Source: an uncultured Pseudomonadota bacterium
Lineage (GTDB): Bacteria; Pseudomonadota; Gammaproteobacteria; Methylococcales; Methylomonadaceae
Reading direction: 5' to 3'
DNA: 13,762 nt
NCBI GenBank assembly: GCA_903953455.1
Contig: CAJBJW010000071.1
Span: 1 to 13,762 of the forward strand
Below the pieces are notes generated by a model. The model ran no database searches. It worked only from the letters and a program-made list of their open reading frames with translations, and was not told the origin of the DNA. The position numbers and the translations under genes were made by a program. This document shows, piece by piece, positions 6,019 to 12,377 of the stretch. How positions within the stretch are numbered: the first letter of the stretch is position 1; each line of letters opens with the position of its first letter.

Positions 6019-8076
6019 ATGTTTAATTTTACTTGTCATCGTGCTGTATTCTTAGTGGGCAGTTTATCTTTGATCTGCCTGTCAGAGTCTGCTTTAGCCG
6101 CAACAAAGGTAAAAAAAATCCAACCACAAAAAATTGCATCGACATTTGCCTTAGCGAAATTACTTAAAAAACATAATACAAACCGCTTTGGGCCAATGAT
6201 GATTGCTTATTCAGATAAGGTTTTGAGCACTACAGCTAATGGTGTTGTTGCTAAATCAACTTCAGTTAATCATACGCAGACCAATATTCAAGTTGCGGGC
6301 GTTGATGAAAGTGACCGTGCTAAAGTAGATGATAATGGCTACATTTATCAACTTGTCAATAATCAAGTGATTATCACTAAAGCGTTTCCAATTGAGCAAC
6401 TCAGTCAGAGCGCTATTATTGTATTACCCGAAGGAAATTTCTCCCCGACAGGGCTTTATCTTCAAGCTGGTAAACTGGTGGTGGTTGGTAACACGTGGCA
6501 AGAATTATCACCTCCTGTAGAATTTAAAAATACAACCTCACCAACCGCCAAAATGGCTTATGGTGGTTGGTGGGGGTATATGCGAAATACACAAACGCGC
6601 ACAATAATTTACGATGTGAGTGATCAAACTAAACCTAAACAAATTCGTGATGTCGTGGTTGATGGTGACTATTTAGATTCGCGTCGTATTGGAAATTACC
6701 TGTATTTTATCACGCGCTCCTACCCACGCTATTACATGATGCCAAGTTTGGTTTCAACGAATCCGTGGTTTATGAAAACCAAAGATATTTTGCCAAGTAT
6801 TAGTGACAGTAAAGCAGGAAAAACATCAACAAAAACCATGGCACTTAAAGATGTCGTGTATTTTCCTGATTTTGTAGAGCCTGATTATGTGGTGGTGGCG
6901 AGTATTGATTTAGATCAACCTCAAAAAGAAGTGGTAACTAAAGCCTATTTAGGGGCGGGTGATTTGGTTTATGCGTCACATGAAAATTTATATTTGTCAG
7001 CATCTAAATATAACTTTGGGGGAAATGGTGATGATGTCATTCCAAAAAATATAACGACCACTCAAATTTTTAAAATAGGTATCGATGCAGGGAAAATGAA
7101 TTTTGTCGCAGCAGGTGAGGTAAAAGGTACGGCTTTAAATCAGTTTTCTATGGATGAGCAAGGCGATTATTTTCGAATCGCGACCACAACTAACAGTTGG
7201 TCTAGTGAAACAAATGAATCTTATAGTTCATTATTTGTGTTGAACAAAGAGATGAAAACGGTAGGGAAAATTGATAAATTAGGGGAACGTGAAGATATTT
7301 ACGCTACCCGTTTTATGGGAAATCGTTGTTATATTGTGACTTTTAAGTTAACTGACCCGTTGTTTGCTATTGATTTATCTAATCCTTTGAATCCAACGGT
7401 GATGGGTGAGCTCAAAATTCCGGGGTACAGTAACTATTTGCATCCGATTGATGAAACGCACCTTATTGGCTTTGGAAAAGACGCAGCTGTTTACCTACCT
7501 GAAAAAACAAACGCAGAGGCACCTAATACCGATACGTGGTGGTGGACGGGGGGTTCTGCATTTTATCAAGGTTTAAAAGTCGTTCTGTTTGATGTAGCGG
7601 ACATGACGAATCCTAAGCAGGTAGGGGAGTCAGTTAGCATTGGTGATCGTGGAACGGATTCACCCATACTTTGGGATCATAAAGCACTGTATTGGGATGC
7701 AGAAAAGCATTTGTTCGGCTTTCCTGTTCAAGAGTCGCATTTAACAGAACCTTTCGATCCAAATAAACCTTGGAATTATGGCAAACCTACCTTCCAAGGT
7801 GCTTATATTTATGAAGTTACACCTGAAAAAGGTTTTACACTTAAAGCAAGGCTATCTCAAATTCCAGTTGATATGAAACCTAAAACTGAGAGCTATAATG
7901 ATTATAGTTACAGTTATTGGGAGTCAGAAGCGACCAATTATTTTGTAGATAGAATTTTGCGTGTAGATGAGAGTTTATACACTTTATCAAACAATCAGAT
8001 TAATGTTTATGGTTTGGATAACTATAAAAAACTGAATACGTTAGTGATTAAACCTCAAGTAAATTCTCAAAAATAA
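6019..8076 (+). CDS. Secreted C-terminal beta-propeller protein (COG4880 / PF09826 type)
   Basis: A 685-residue exported protein of unknown function. Residues 1-27 form a Sec signal peptide with a hydrophobic core (AVFLVGSLSLICL) and a likely cut after SALA. The family signature is at 88-112: TNIQVAGVDESDRAKVDDNG, followed by YIYQL. The rest shows propeller-like repeats: IIYDVSDQTKPKQIRDV, FAIDLSNPLNPTVMGELKIPG and VVLFDVADMTNPKQVGES, each a beta strand followed by a turn with NP or KPK. It ends in FVDRILRVDESLYTLSNNQINVYG. The start is ATG 6019, with GGAGG at 6008-6012 six nt upstream; a GTG at 6016 is less likely. Cys20 is not in a lipobox, so it is not a lipoprotein. The perfect CRP-type site upstream suggests carbon or energy control. 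Family members are annotated only as secreted propeller proteins; no enzymatic motif is recognised. Confidence 0.85.
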   Translation: MFNFTCHRAVFLVGSLSLICLSESALAATKVKKIQPQKIASTFALAKLLKKHNTNRFGPMMIAYSDKVLSTTANGVVAKSTSVNHTQTNIQVAGVDESDRAKVDDNGYIYQLVNNQVIITKAFPIEQLSQSAIIVLPEGNFSPTGLYLQAGKLVVVGNTWQELSPPVEFKNTTSPTAKMAYGGWWGYMRNTQTRTIIYDVSDQTKPKQIRDVVVDGDYLDSRRIGNYLYFITRSYPRYYMMPSLVSTNPWFMKTKDILPSISDSKAGKTSTKTMALKDVVYFPDFVEPDYVVVASIDLDQPQKEVVTKAYLGAGDLVYASHENLYLSASKYNFGGNGDDVIPKNITTTQIFKIGIDAGKMNFVAAGEVKGTALNQFSMDEQGDYFRIATTTNSWSSETNESYSSLFVLNKEMKTVGKIDKLGEREDIYATRFMGNRCYIVTFKLTDPLFAIDLSNPLNPTVMGELKIPGYSNYLHPIDETHLIGFGKDAAVYLPEKTNAEAPNTDTWWWTGGSAFYQGLKVVLFDVADMTNPKQVGESVSIGDRGTDSPILWDHKALYWDAEKHLFGFPVQESHLTEPFDPNKPWNYGKPTFQGAYIYEVTPEKGFTLKARLSQIPVDMKPKTESYNDYSYSYWESEATNYFVDRILRVDESLYTLSNNQINVYGLDNYKKLNTLVIKPQVNSQK

Positions 8077-8135
8077 GGGTCTTTATTTAGCAGGAAAACA
8101 CGTTTTAGCAATATTATTAATTGGTTACAGTTTAA

Positions 8136-8154
8136 GGGCAATTTAAGATTGCCC
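8136..8154. other. Hairpin in the gap before the Tat peptidase gene
   Basis: The inverted repeat GGGCAAT-TTAAG-ATTGCCC has a perfect 7-bp stem and a 5-nt loop, in the 119-nt gap between the propeller and peptidase genes. There is no T-run on either side, so it is not a standard intrinsic terminator. It could stabilise the upstream mRNA 3' end or be an operator. Nothing else distinct is seen in this gap. Confidence 0.5.
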
Positions 8155-8195
8155 CTCGACAATGTATCCAATAGTGAAACTTTTTAAAAATACTT

Positions 8196-9164
8196 ATGCC
8201 AAATTCGACATTTAAAAAACTGAAAATGCCTAACGAAATTGATTTGTCTTCAAGACGCAAATTCTTAAAAAATATCACCTTTGGTTCGCTCCTATTTTTG
8301 ACGGGCACACAAATTGCAAATGCGAAAGCAAAGCATATAGTTGAACGCAAAGTTATTACGCGTAAAATAGCAGAAAAATCCAATGTTAAACCAGTTGCTG
8401 TCGCTTCAAAAGGTCATCAAAAATTGAAAGCAGCTATCACTAATCGATTGGCTAAAAAAAGTGAGTCGCATGATAAAAAGCTAGTGGCCGTTCATACATC
8501 GAGTAAAACTAAAATTAAAACTGAGTCGCATCATATTGCAAAAAATGCACATCATGAAACGATAAAGACTCATAAGTTGGCTGACGCGCATCATCACAAT
8601 GACACGCGTCACCATAAAGTGATTGCGTCTAATTCGAAGCGCAGTGTTATGTATCGTGATAATGCACTAATTTTAGATACGCGTGAAGAGCGTCAATTAT
8701 TTGTACAGCACATTCCATCAAAAATGATTGCACTCCAAAATCCCCATACAGGCGATCATTTAAAGCTGACCTATTTTGAGCGTGGTCTTTATATTGAAGA
8801 TGCCCTTCAGGAAATTGATTTTATTTTTCGTGATCATCACACAGGCGATATTCACCCTGTTGATCCTGCATTACTCGATCAACTTTATGAATTAAAGCTA
8901 AGTTTGAATGTGAGTCGTCCGTTTAATATTGTTTCGGGCTATCGATCTCCTGAAACGAATGCAAATTTGCGTCGACACAGTGATGGTGTTGCGAAAAATA
9001 GCTTGCACATGCAAGGTCGGGCAATTGATATTCGTCTTGATGGTTATGATACAAGAACGATTAGAGATGCCGCGCTGGCAATGCAACGCGGGGGAGTTGG
9101 TTATTATCCCGATTCAAACTTTGTTCATATCGATACAGGAAATATCAGAAGTTGGGGCGTATAA
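8196..9164 (+). CDS. Tat-exported DUF882/MepK-like murein peptidase (peptidase M15 fold) with His/Lys-rich insert
   Basis: This 322-residue protein has three parts. Residues 19-44 are a twin-arginine signal (SRRKFLK, then a hydrophobic stretch and ANAKA). Residues ~45-150 are a linker rich in Lys and His, densest at 91-140 (for example AHHHNDTRHH). Residues ~165-322 are the peptidase domain: FNIVSGYRSPETNANLRRHS at 243-262, SLHMQGRAIDIRL, and FVHIDTGNIRSWGV. Likely zinc ligands are His271, Asp278 and His311. E. coli YcbK (MepK), also Tat-exported, cleaves murein cross-links in the periplasm; the same role is inferred here. YcbK is much shorter, and the difference is largely the His-rich insert. 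Neither the ATG at 8196 nor the in-frame ATG at 8226 has a clear Shine-Dalgarno; both leave the Tat motif intact. The stop is 3 nt from the stop of the opposing fchA. Confidence 0.88.
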   Translation: MPNSTFKKLKMPNEIDLSSRRKFLKNITFGSLLFLTGTQIANAKAKHIVERKVITRKIAEKSNVKPVAVASKGHQKLKAAITNRLAKKSESHDKKLVAVHTSSKTKIKTESHHIAKNAHHETIKTHKLADAHHHNDTRHHKVIASNSKRSVMYRDNALILDTREERQLFVQHIPSKMIALQNPHTGDHLKLTYFERGLYIEDALQEIDFIFRDHHTGDIHPVDPALLDQLYELKLSLNVSRPFNIVSGYRSPETNANLRRHSDGVAKNSLHMQGRAIDIRLDGYDTRTIRDAALAMQRGGVGYYPDSNFVHIDTGNIRSWGV

Positions 9165-9167
9165 ATT

Positions 9168-9797
9168 TTACAATCGTGTTTTGACTAGGTCGTAAATTTC
9201 TTGGCTGCTCACTTCAGCGTCACTCAAAATAGCCGTTAATTCGGCTATTTTTGTTTCTGCAAATTCTCTATCTTTTAAGCTTGCTGCGTTAATGTAAACA
9301 TTGAGAGCTGCACTCTTTAAACCTGCATAACCAGACATAACAGCAACGCCAGCGTCACTAATAACGGCTGTATTGCCTTTTTGAGCGGCAATTTTACTTA
9401 GCGCTATGGCCTGAGCGCAAGCTTTTGCGCACATCAAAGGAACATTAGTTGCTTCTCTTAAAATGTACTGAATAGCCGCGCTTCGTGCTATTTTTTCATC
9501 ATCGGTTTCTTTTGGTAGCGCATACGTTGCCATTAATTCATCAAAAATATCAACGTCAGCTTTAATCATCGCAGTTAATTGTTCACGCAATATTTCTGAT
9601 TGATTTAATAATTCCTTCATGTCATTTTCAACTTCAGCGTATTTAGGTTTGCCGATAGTTAAATTACATACCATGCTCGTTAATGCGGCTGATTGAGCTC
9701 CCATTAGTGCAGAGGCGCTACCGCCTCCAGGGGTCGCGTTTTTGCTAGCTAATGTATCTAAGTAAAGCTGTATTGAACTATCTTTTATTTGCGTCAT
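9168..9797 (-). CDS. fchA: Methenyltetrahydrofolate cyclohydrolase, FchA type (cyclodeaminase/cyclohydrolase family)
   Basis: The 209-residue protein belongs to the FTCD C-terminal (cyclodeaminase/cyclohydrolase, PF04961) family and matches the length of stand-alone FchA. The N-terminal signature is ATPGGGSASALMGAQSAAL at 21-39. The rest is all-helical, with conserved stretches such as NVPLMCAKACAQA and NTAVISDAGVAVMSGYAGLKSAALNVYIN. FchA hydrolyses 5,10-methenyl-tetrahydrofolate to 10-formyl-tetrahydrofolate. In serine-cycle methylotrophs it works with MtdA to supply or interconvert C1 units. The neighbouring fae island supports this role over histidine breakdown, as no hut gene is nearby. 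It is divergent from orf5 across 163 nt and lacks an obvious Shine-Dalgarno. Its 3' end abuts the opposing peptidase gene. A formiminotransferase-linked cyclodeaminase is the alternative. Confidence 0.85.
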   Translation of the reverse strand: MTQIKDSSIQLYLDTLASKNATPGGGSASALMGAQSAALTSMVCNLTIGKPKYAEVENDMKELLNQSEILREQLTAMIKADVDIFDELMATYALPKETDDEKIARSAAIQYILREATNVPLMCAKACAQAIALSKIAAQKGNTAVISDAGVAVMSGYAGLKSAALNVYINAASLKDREFAETKIAELTAILSDAEVSSQEIYDLVKTRL

Positions 9798-9821
9798 GAT
9801 AAAAATTAAAAAAGTAGGTAG

Positions 9822-9848
9822 TGAATAAAATGATGTAATGAATAAAAT
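9822..9848. repeat. Direct repeat TGAATAAAAT x2 in the fchA-orf5 intergenic region
   Basis: TGAATAAAAT occurs at 9822-9831 and again at 9839-9848, 17 nt apart start to start, 25 nt upstream of fchA. The spacing is under two helical turns. It could be a tandem regulator site for the divergent pair, or chance in A/T-rich DNA. Confidence 0.35.
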
Positions 9849-9910
9849 TATTGCGTGCGGTTAACATTTCCCCGGCACGGCTAATCTTGTTATCATAATG
9901 CGTAACATAC

Positions 9911-9942
9911 CGCAGAATTGACTTACTGCGAAAGACTTTCGC
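9911..9942 (+). other. Two overlapping, mutually exclusive hairpins upstream of orf5
   Basis: CGCAG (9911-9915) can pair with CTGCG (9926-9930). GCGAAA (9928-9933) can pair with TTTCGC (9937-9942) around GAC. They share bases 9928-9930, so only one can form at a time. They sit 18-50 nt before the orf5 ATG, which has no Shine-Dalgarno. A further weak pairing CGTGC/GCACG spans 9854-9879. Transcription of this leader is not proven. Confidence 0.35.
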
Positions 9943-9960
9943 TGTTCATTTTCTCAATTT

Positions 9961-10875
9961 ATGACAATTCCATCTATTGTAATTTTCACTGACGACCCCG
10001 GTTGGCATGGTAAGCAACTCAAATACGCATTCGAAGAATTAGGTTTTCAAAGTGATTTTGTATCACTGAGTGCGTGTAGTTTCAATTTATCGCGTCAAAA
10101 TGAGGTGCCAATTTCAATTCCGCAATTTGAAACAACATTACCTTCAGCAGCATTTGTTCGCGGCGTACCAGGTGGTTCCCTCGAAGAAGTAACACTTTAT
10201 TTAGATTTTTTACATGGGTTGAAAATTTTAGGTATTCCTGTTTATAACGATGCACATGCTATTGAGCGTAGTGTTGATAAGGCAATGACCAGTTTTTTAT
10301 TGCACCATGCTAATTTACCTACTCCTAAAACATGGGTGTTACGTAGCCGTGATGAGGTGCTTAACTTAGCGCGAGAAGAATTGGGTGCAGGCCATTTTTT
10401 GATTAGTAAGCCTTTGTTTGGCTCTCAAGGAGAGGGCATTCGGCGCATTGAGAAATTAACAGATATTCCTTGGATATCGAGTAGTCATGGCGTTTATTAT
10501 TTGCAGCGCTTTATTTCTTGTACGGGTGAAGGGTTTTCTGATTACCGTGTTTTTGTGATTAATGGTCAAGCGATAGCTACAATGCGTCGGCGCGGTAAAT
10601 CTTGGCTTAACAATGTGGCGAAAGGCGCGAGTTGCGAGCGAGTTGCGCAAAATTTAGAAATGAATGAATTAGCAATTAACGCTACGAAACTGTTGAAAAT
10701 GGATTATGCGGGGGTGGATATCATTGAGGATTGCAACGGGCAGTTAAATGTGATTGAAGTGAACAGCGTACCTGCGTGGAAAGGTCTTGAAAGTGTATTT
10801 GACGGTAATATTGCGCAATTACTTGCAAAGGATTTAATTAATCGACATATTCTAAAAAATAATGAACACGTTTAG
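9961..10875 (+). CDS. orf5: ATP-grasp (RimK-like) ligase of the H4MPT/methylofuran gene island (orf5 type)
   Basis: A 304-residue ATP-grasp enzyme. Residues 1-~100 form the N-terminal domain (IVIFTDDPGWHGKQLKYAFE; AAFVRGVPGGSLEEV). The ATP-binding part follows, with Lys150 in FLISKPLFGSQGEGIRRIE, Arg196 in GFSDYRVFVINGQ, and the RRRGKSWLNNVAKGA segment. The metal-binding end is AGVDIIE (Asp253) and VIEVNSVPAWKGLE (Glu266, Asn268). RimK relatives join an amino acid, often glutamate, to a carboxylate. In methylotrophs this gene (Orf5) sits in clusters for H4MPT-linked formaldehyde oxidation, as here before orf7 and fae. Adding glutamate to an H4MPT or methylofuran precursor is therefore likely, by analogy with archaeal MptN and MfnD, but the substrate is not known from sequence. 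No Shine-Dalgarno is seen before ATG 9961. It overlaps orf7 by 14 nt. Confidence 0.85.
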   Translation: MTIPSIVIFTDDPGWHGKQLKYAFEELGFQSDFVSLSACSFNLSRQNEVPISIPQFETTLPSAAFVRGVPGGSLEEVTLYLDFLHGLKILGIPVYNDAHAIERSVDKAMTSFLLHHANLPTPKTWVLRSRDEVLNLAREELGAGHFLISKPLFGSQGEGIRRIEKLTDIPWISSSHGVYYLQRFISCTGEGFSDYRVFVINGQAIATMRRRGKSWLNNVAKGASCERVAQNLEMNELAINATKLLKMDYAGVDIIEDCNGQLNVIEVNSVPAWKGLESVFDGNIAQLLAKDLINRHILKNNEHV

Positions 10876-11716
10876 CACAAATCAATTGGAACAATTTTAT
10901 TTGCAAGCTTGTGAAATTGAACTGCAAGCGTTCAAGCCTGGCAACGTGAGTATCTATGCAGATGGTCATGATATGACGGTTGAAGATTTTCGGCGCAGTG
11001 CGCGAGTGAGTGCGACACCTTTGTGTGATAAAACATATTCTTTGGGTGAGAAAATTTATTATTCAATCAAAGCGACTCGAGATGCAGTGGGATGTAATAC
11101 TAATTTAGGTATTATTTTATTGTGCGCTCCACTAGTACATGCCGTGCAAATTTATCCAAATGACACGCTGCGTGTTGCGCTTTCGAAAGTATTAAATAAC
11201 ACGACAATTGATGATGCAAATTGGGCGTTTCGTGCGATTGCGTTAGCCTCCCCCGCTGGAATGGGTACCGTTGAAGAGCAAGACATTACCCAAAGTGCCA
11301 CGGTTACCCTGCAAGTTGCGATGAACATGGCCTGCGAGAAAGATAGGGTCGCTTTGCAATACATTACAGAGTATAAAGATATTTTCGATTTAGGTGTTTT
11401 GAGTTATACTACACACTTCAATCGGTGGGGTAAACAGAGTTGGGCAGCAGTTGCAGTGTATGCTGAATTGTTGAGTCAATTTCCGGATAGTCATATCGAG
11501 AGAAAATTTGGGAGTCGGTACTCTGCAGGGATTAGTACAATGATGCGTGAGCTTTGCGAAAAGCTACACAGCGTTGATACCCTTGAACAGGTTAAGCCAC
11601 TGCTCTATCAGATGGATTATGAGCTCAAATCACAAGGCTTGAACCCAGGTACTTCAGCTGATTTGACTGTGGCAACAGTATTAGCCGTATTTTTAGAATG
11701 TTCTCTCTATGCGTAG
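10862..11716 (+). CDS. orf7: Triphosphoribosyl-dephospho-CoA synthase-like protein (CitG/MdcB family, orf7 type)
   Basis: A 284-residue protein of the PF01874 family, whose known members (CitG, MdcB) make 2'-(5''-triphosphoribosyl)-3'-dephospho-CoA, the prosthetic-group precursor of citrate lyase and malonate decarboxylase. Family marks: FKPGNVSIYADGHDMTVEDF at 24-43, CNTNLGIILLCAPL at 78-91, SPAGMG, and LNPGTSADLTVATVLA at 260-275. No citrate lyase or malonate decarboxylase gene is nearby. It sits between orf5 and fae, the place of orf7 in methylotroph H4MPT islands. A role in making H4MPT or methylofuran is therefore more likely than CoA-derivative synthesis, but the reaction is unknown. 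The start overlaps the orf5 end by 14 nt, which implies coupling. The stop codon TAG (11714-11716) lies inside a small hairpin. Confidence 0.85.
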   Translation: MNTFSTNQLEQFYLQACEIELQAFKPGNVSIYADGHDMTVEDFRRSARVSATPLCDKTYSLGEKIYYSIKATRDAVGCNTNLGIILLCAPLVHAVQIYPNDTLRVALSKVLNNTTIDDANWAFRAIALASPAGMGTVEEQDITQSATVTLQVAMNMACEKDRVALQYITEYKDIFDLGVLSYTTHFNRWGKQSWAAVAVYAELLSQFPDSHIERKFGSRYSAGISTMMRELCEKLHSVDTLEQVKPLLYQMDYELKSQGLNPGTSADLTVATVLAVFLECSLYA

Positions 11717-11719
11717 AGA
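11704..11719 (+). other. Hairpin at the orf7 stop codon / fae leader
   Basis: TCTCTA-TGCG-TAGAGA forms a perfect 6-bp stem with a tetraloop and includes the orf7 stop. A second stem follows at 11729-11743 (GACAT-GAGAA-ATGTC). It holds both upstream ATGs (11732, 11739) and would mask them. No T-run follows either, so they are not terminators; processing or start-site selection for fae is possible. Confidence 0.4.
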
Positions 11720-11777
11720 CAAATCGGAGACATGAGAAATGTCCGTATTAAATTCAGTTTTATCATTTTTTTGTTCT

Positions 11778-11783
11778 AAGGAG
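11778..11783 (+). promoter_or_regulatory. Strong ribosome binding site that fixes the fae start
   Basis: AAGGAG lies 9 nt before the ATG at 11793. It is the strongest Shine-Dalgarno in the C1 island, where orf5, fchA and the HisA-like gene show none. A 15-codon reading frame from ATG 11732 stops at TAA 11777-11779, overlapping this site. Confidence 0.85.
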
Positions 11784-11792
11784 AAAAATAGC

Positions 11793-12308
11793 ATGGCAAA
11801 AATCAATAACTTGCGCGTTGGTGAATCATTAGTAGGCGAAGGCAACGAAATCGCACACATCGATTTGATTATTGGTCCACGTGGTAGCGCAGCTGAATCA
11901 GCTTTCGCAAACGCGTTAACTAACAACAAAGACGGTTTCTCAACTTTATTAGCTGTTGTTGCTCCTAACTTGATGGTTAAACCAGCAACCATTTTATTCA
12001 ACAAAGTCACAATCAAAGGTTCTAAACAAGCTGTTCAAATGTTTGGCCCTGCACAACGTGCTGTTGCTATGGCTATTGCTGATTCAGTTGAAGACGGCAC
12101 AATCCCAGCTGACGAAGCTGATGATTTGTTTGTATCAGTTGGTGTATTCATTCACTGGTTAGCTGAAGACGACGCGAAAATCGAAGAATTCAACTACAAA
12201 GCAACTAAAGAAGCATTGGCTCGCGCTGTTGCTGGCACTCCAACTGCGAAAGAAGTTGTTGCTGCTAAAAAAGAAGCAAAACACCCATTTGCTGCAAACA
12301 ACGTTTAA
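11793..12308 (+). CDS. fae: Formaldehyde-activating enzyme (5,6,7,8-tetrahydromethanopterin hydro-lyase)
   Basis: Fae condenses formaldehyde with tetrahydromethanopterin to give methylene-H4MPT, the entry of formaldehyde oxidation and detoxification in methylotrophs. The 171-residue protein matches the ~170-residue Methylobacterium enzyme almost throughout: GESLVGEGNEIAHIDLIIGP at 10-29 (His22 is the conserved, probably catalytic His), TLLAVVAPNLMVKPATILFN, VQMFGPAQRAVAMAIADSVE, IPADEADDLFVSVGVFIHW and the terminal HPFAANNV. The start was set at 11793 by homology (MAKINNLRVGE) and by AAGGAG. An in-frame ATG at 11739 would add 18 residues not expected in the family. Codon use differs from neighbours: 10 of 11 Asn codons are AAC and most Phe are TTC, a sign of very high expression. 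A UUCG hairpin and a terminator follow. Confidence 0.98.
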   Translation: MAKINNLRVGESLVGEGNEIAHIDLIIGPRGSAAESAFANALTNNKDGFSTLLAVVAPNLMVKPATILFNKVTIKGSKQAVQMFGPAQRAVAMAIADSVEDGTIPADEADDLFVSVGVFIHWLAEDDAKIEEFNYKATKEALARAVAGTPTAKEVVAAKKEAKHPFAANNV

Positions 12309-12314
12309 TTTTCC

Positions 12315-12332
12315 TTGAGTCTTCGGACTTAA
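12315..12332 (+). other. cUUCGg tetraloop hairpin after fae
   Basis: TTGAGTC-TTCG-GACTTAA has a 7-bp stem (one G-T pair) closed by C-G around the extra-stable UUCG tetraloop. It starts 7 nt after the fae stop and precedes the terminator. Without its own T-run, it most likely protects the fae mRNA from 3' exonucleases. Confidence 0.55.
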
Positions 12333-12343
12333 CGCGAATGAGC

Positions 12344-12376
12344 AAAAAATACCTCAGCTTGCTGGGGTATTTTTTT
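12344..12376. terminator. Bidirectional intrinsic terminator between fae and the HisA-like gene
   Basis: AAAAAATACCTCAGC (12344-12358) pairs with GCTGGGGTATTTTTT (12361-12375), with one G-T wobble and a very short loop. A/T tracts on both sides give a T-run in each direction. It serves fae on + and, 1 nt from its stop codon, the HisA-like gene on -. Confidence 0.9.
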
Positions 12377-12377
12377 A

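Noticed and set aside
8929..9195. 88-codon frame overlapping the end of the Tat peptidase gene
   Set aside because: It is a shifted frame of the peptidase catalytic region with no own ribosome site; the overlapping frame has clear zinc ligands.
11663..11699. Possible fae promoter inside orf7 (TTGACT at 11663, TAGAAT at 11694)
   Set aside because: The two elements are 25 nt apart, too far for a sigma-70 promoter, and no better partner is found for either.
11739..11792. 18-residue N-terminal extension of Fae
   Set aside because: Known Fae proteins start at the MAKI-type position, and AAGGAG points to 11793; kept only as a leader observation.
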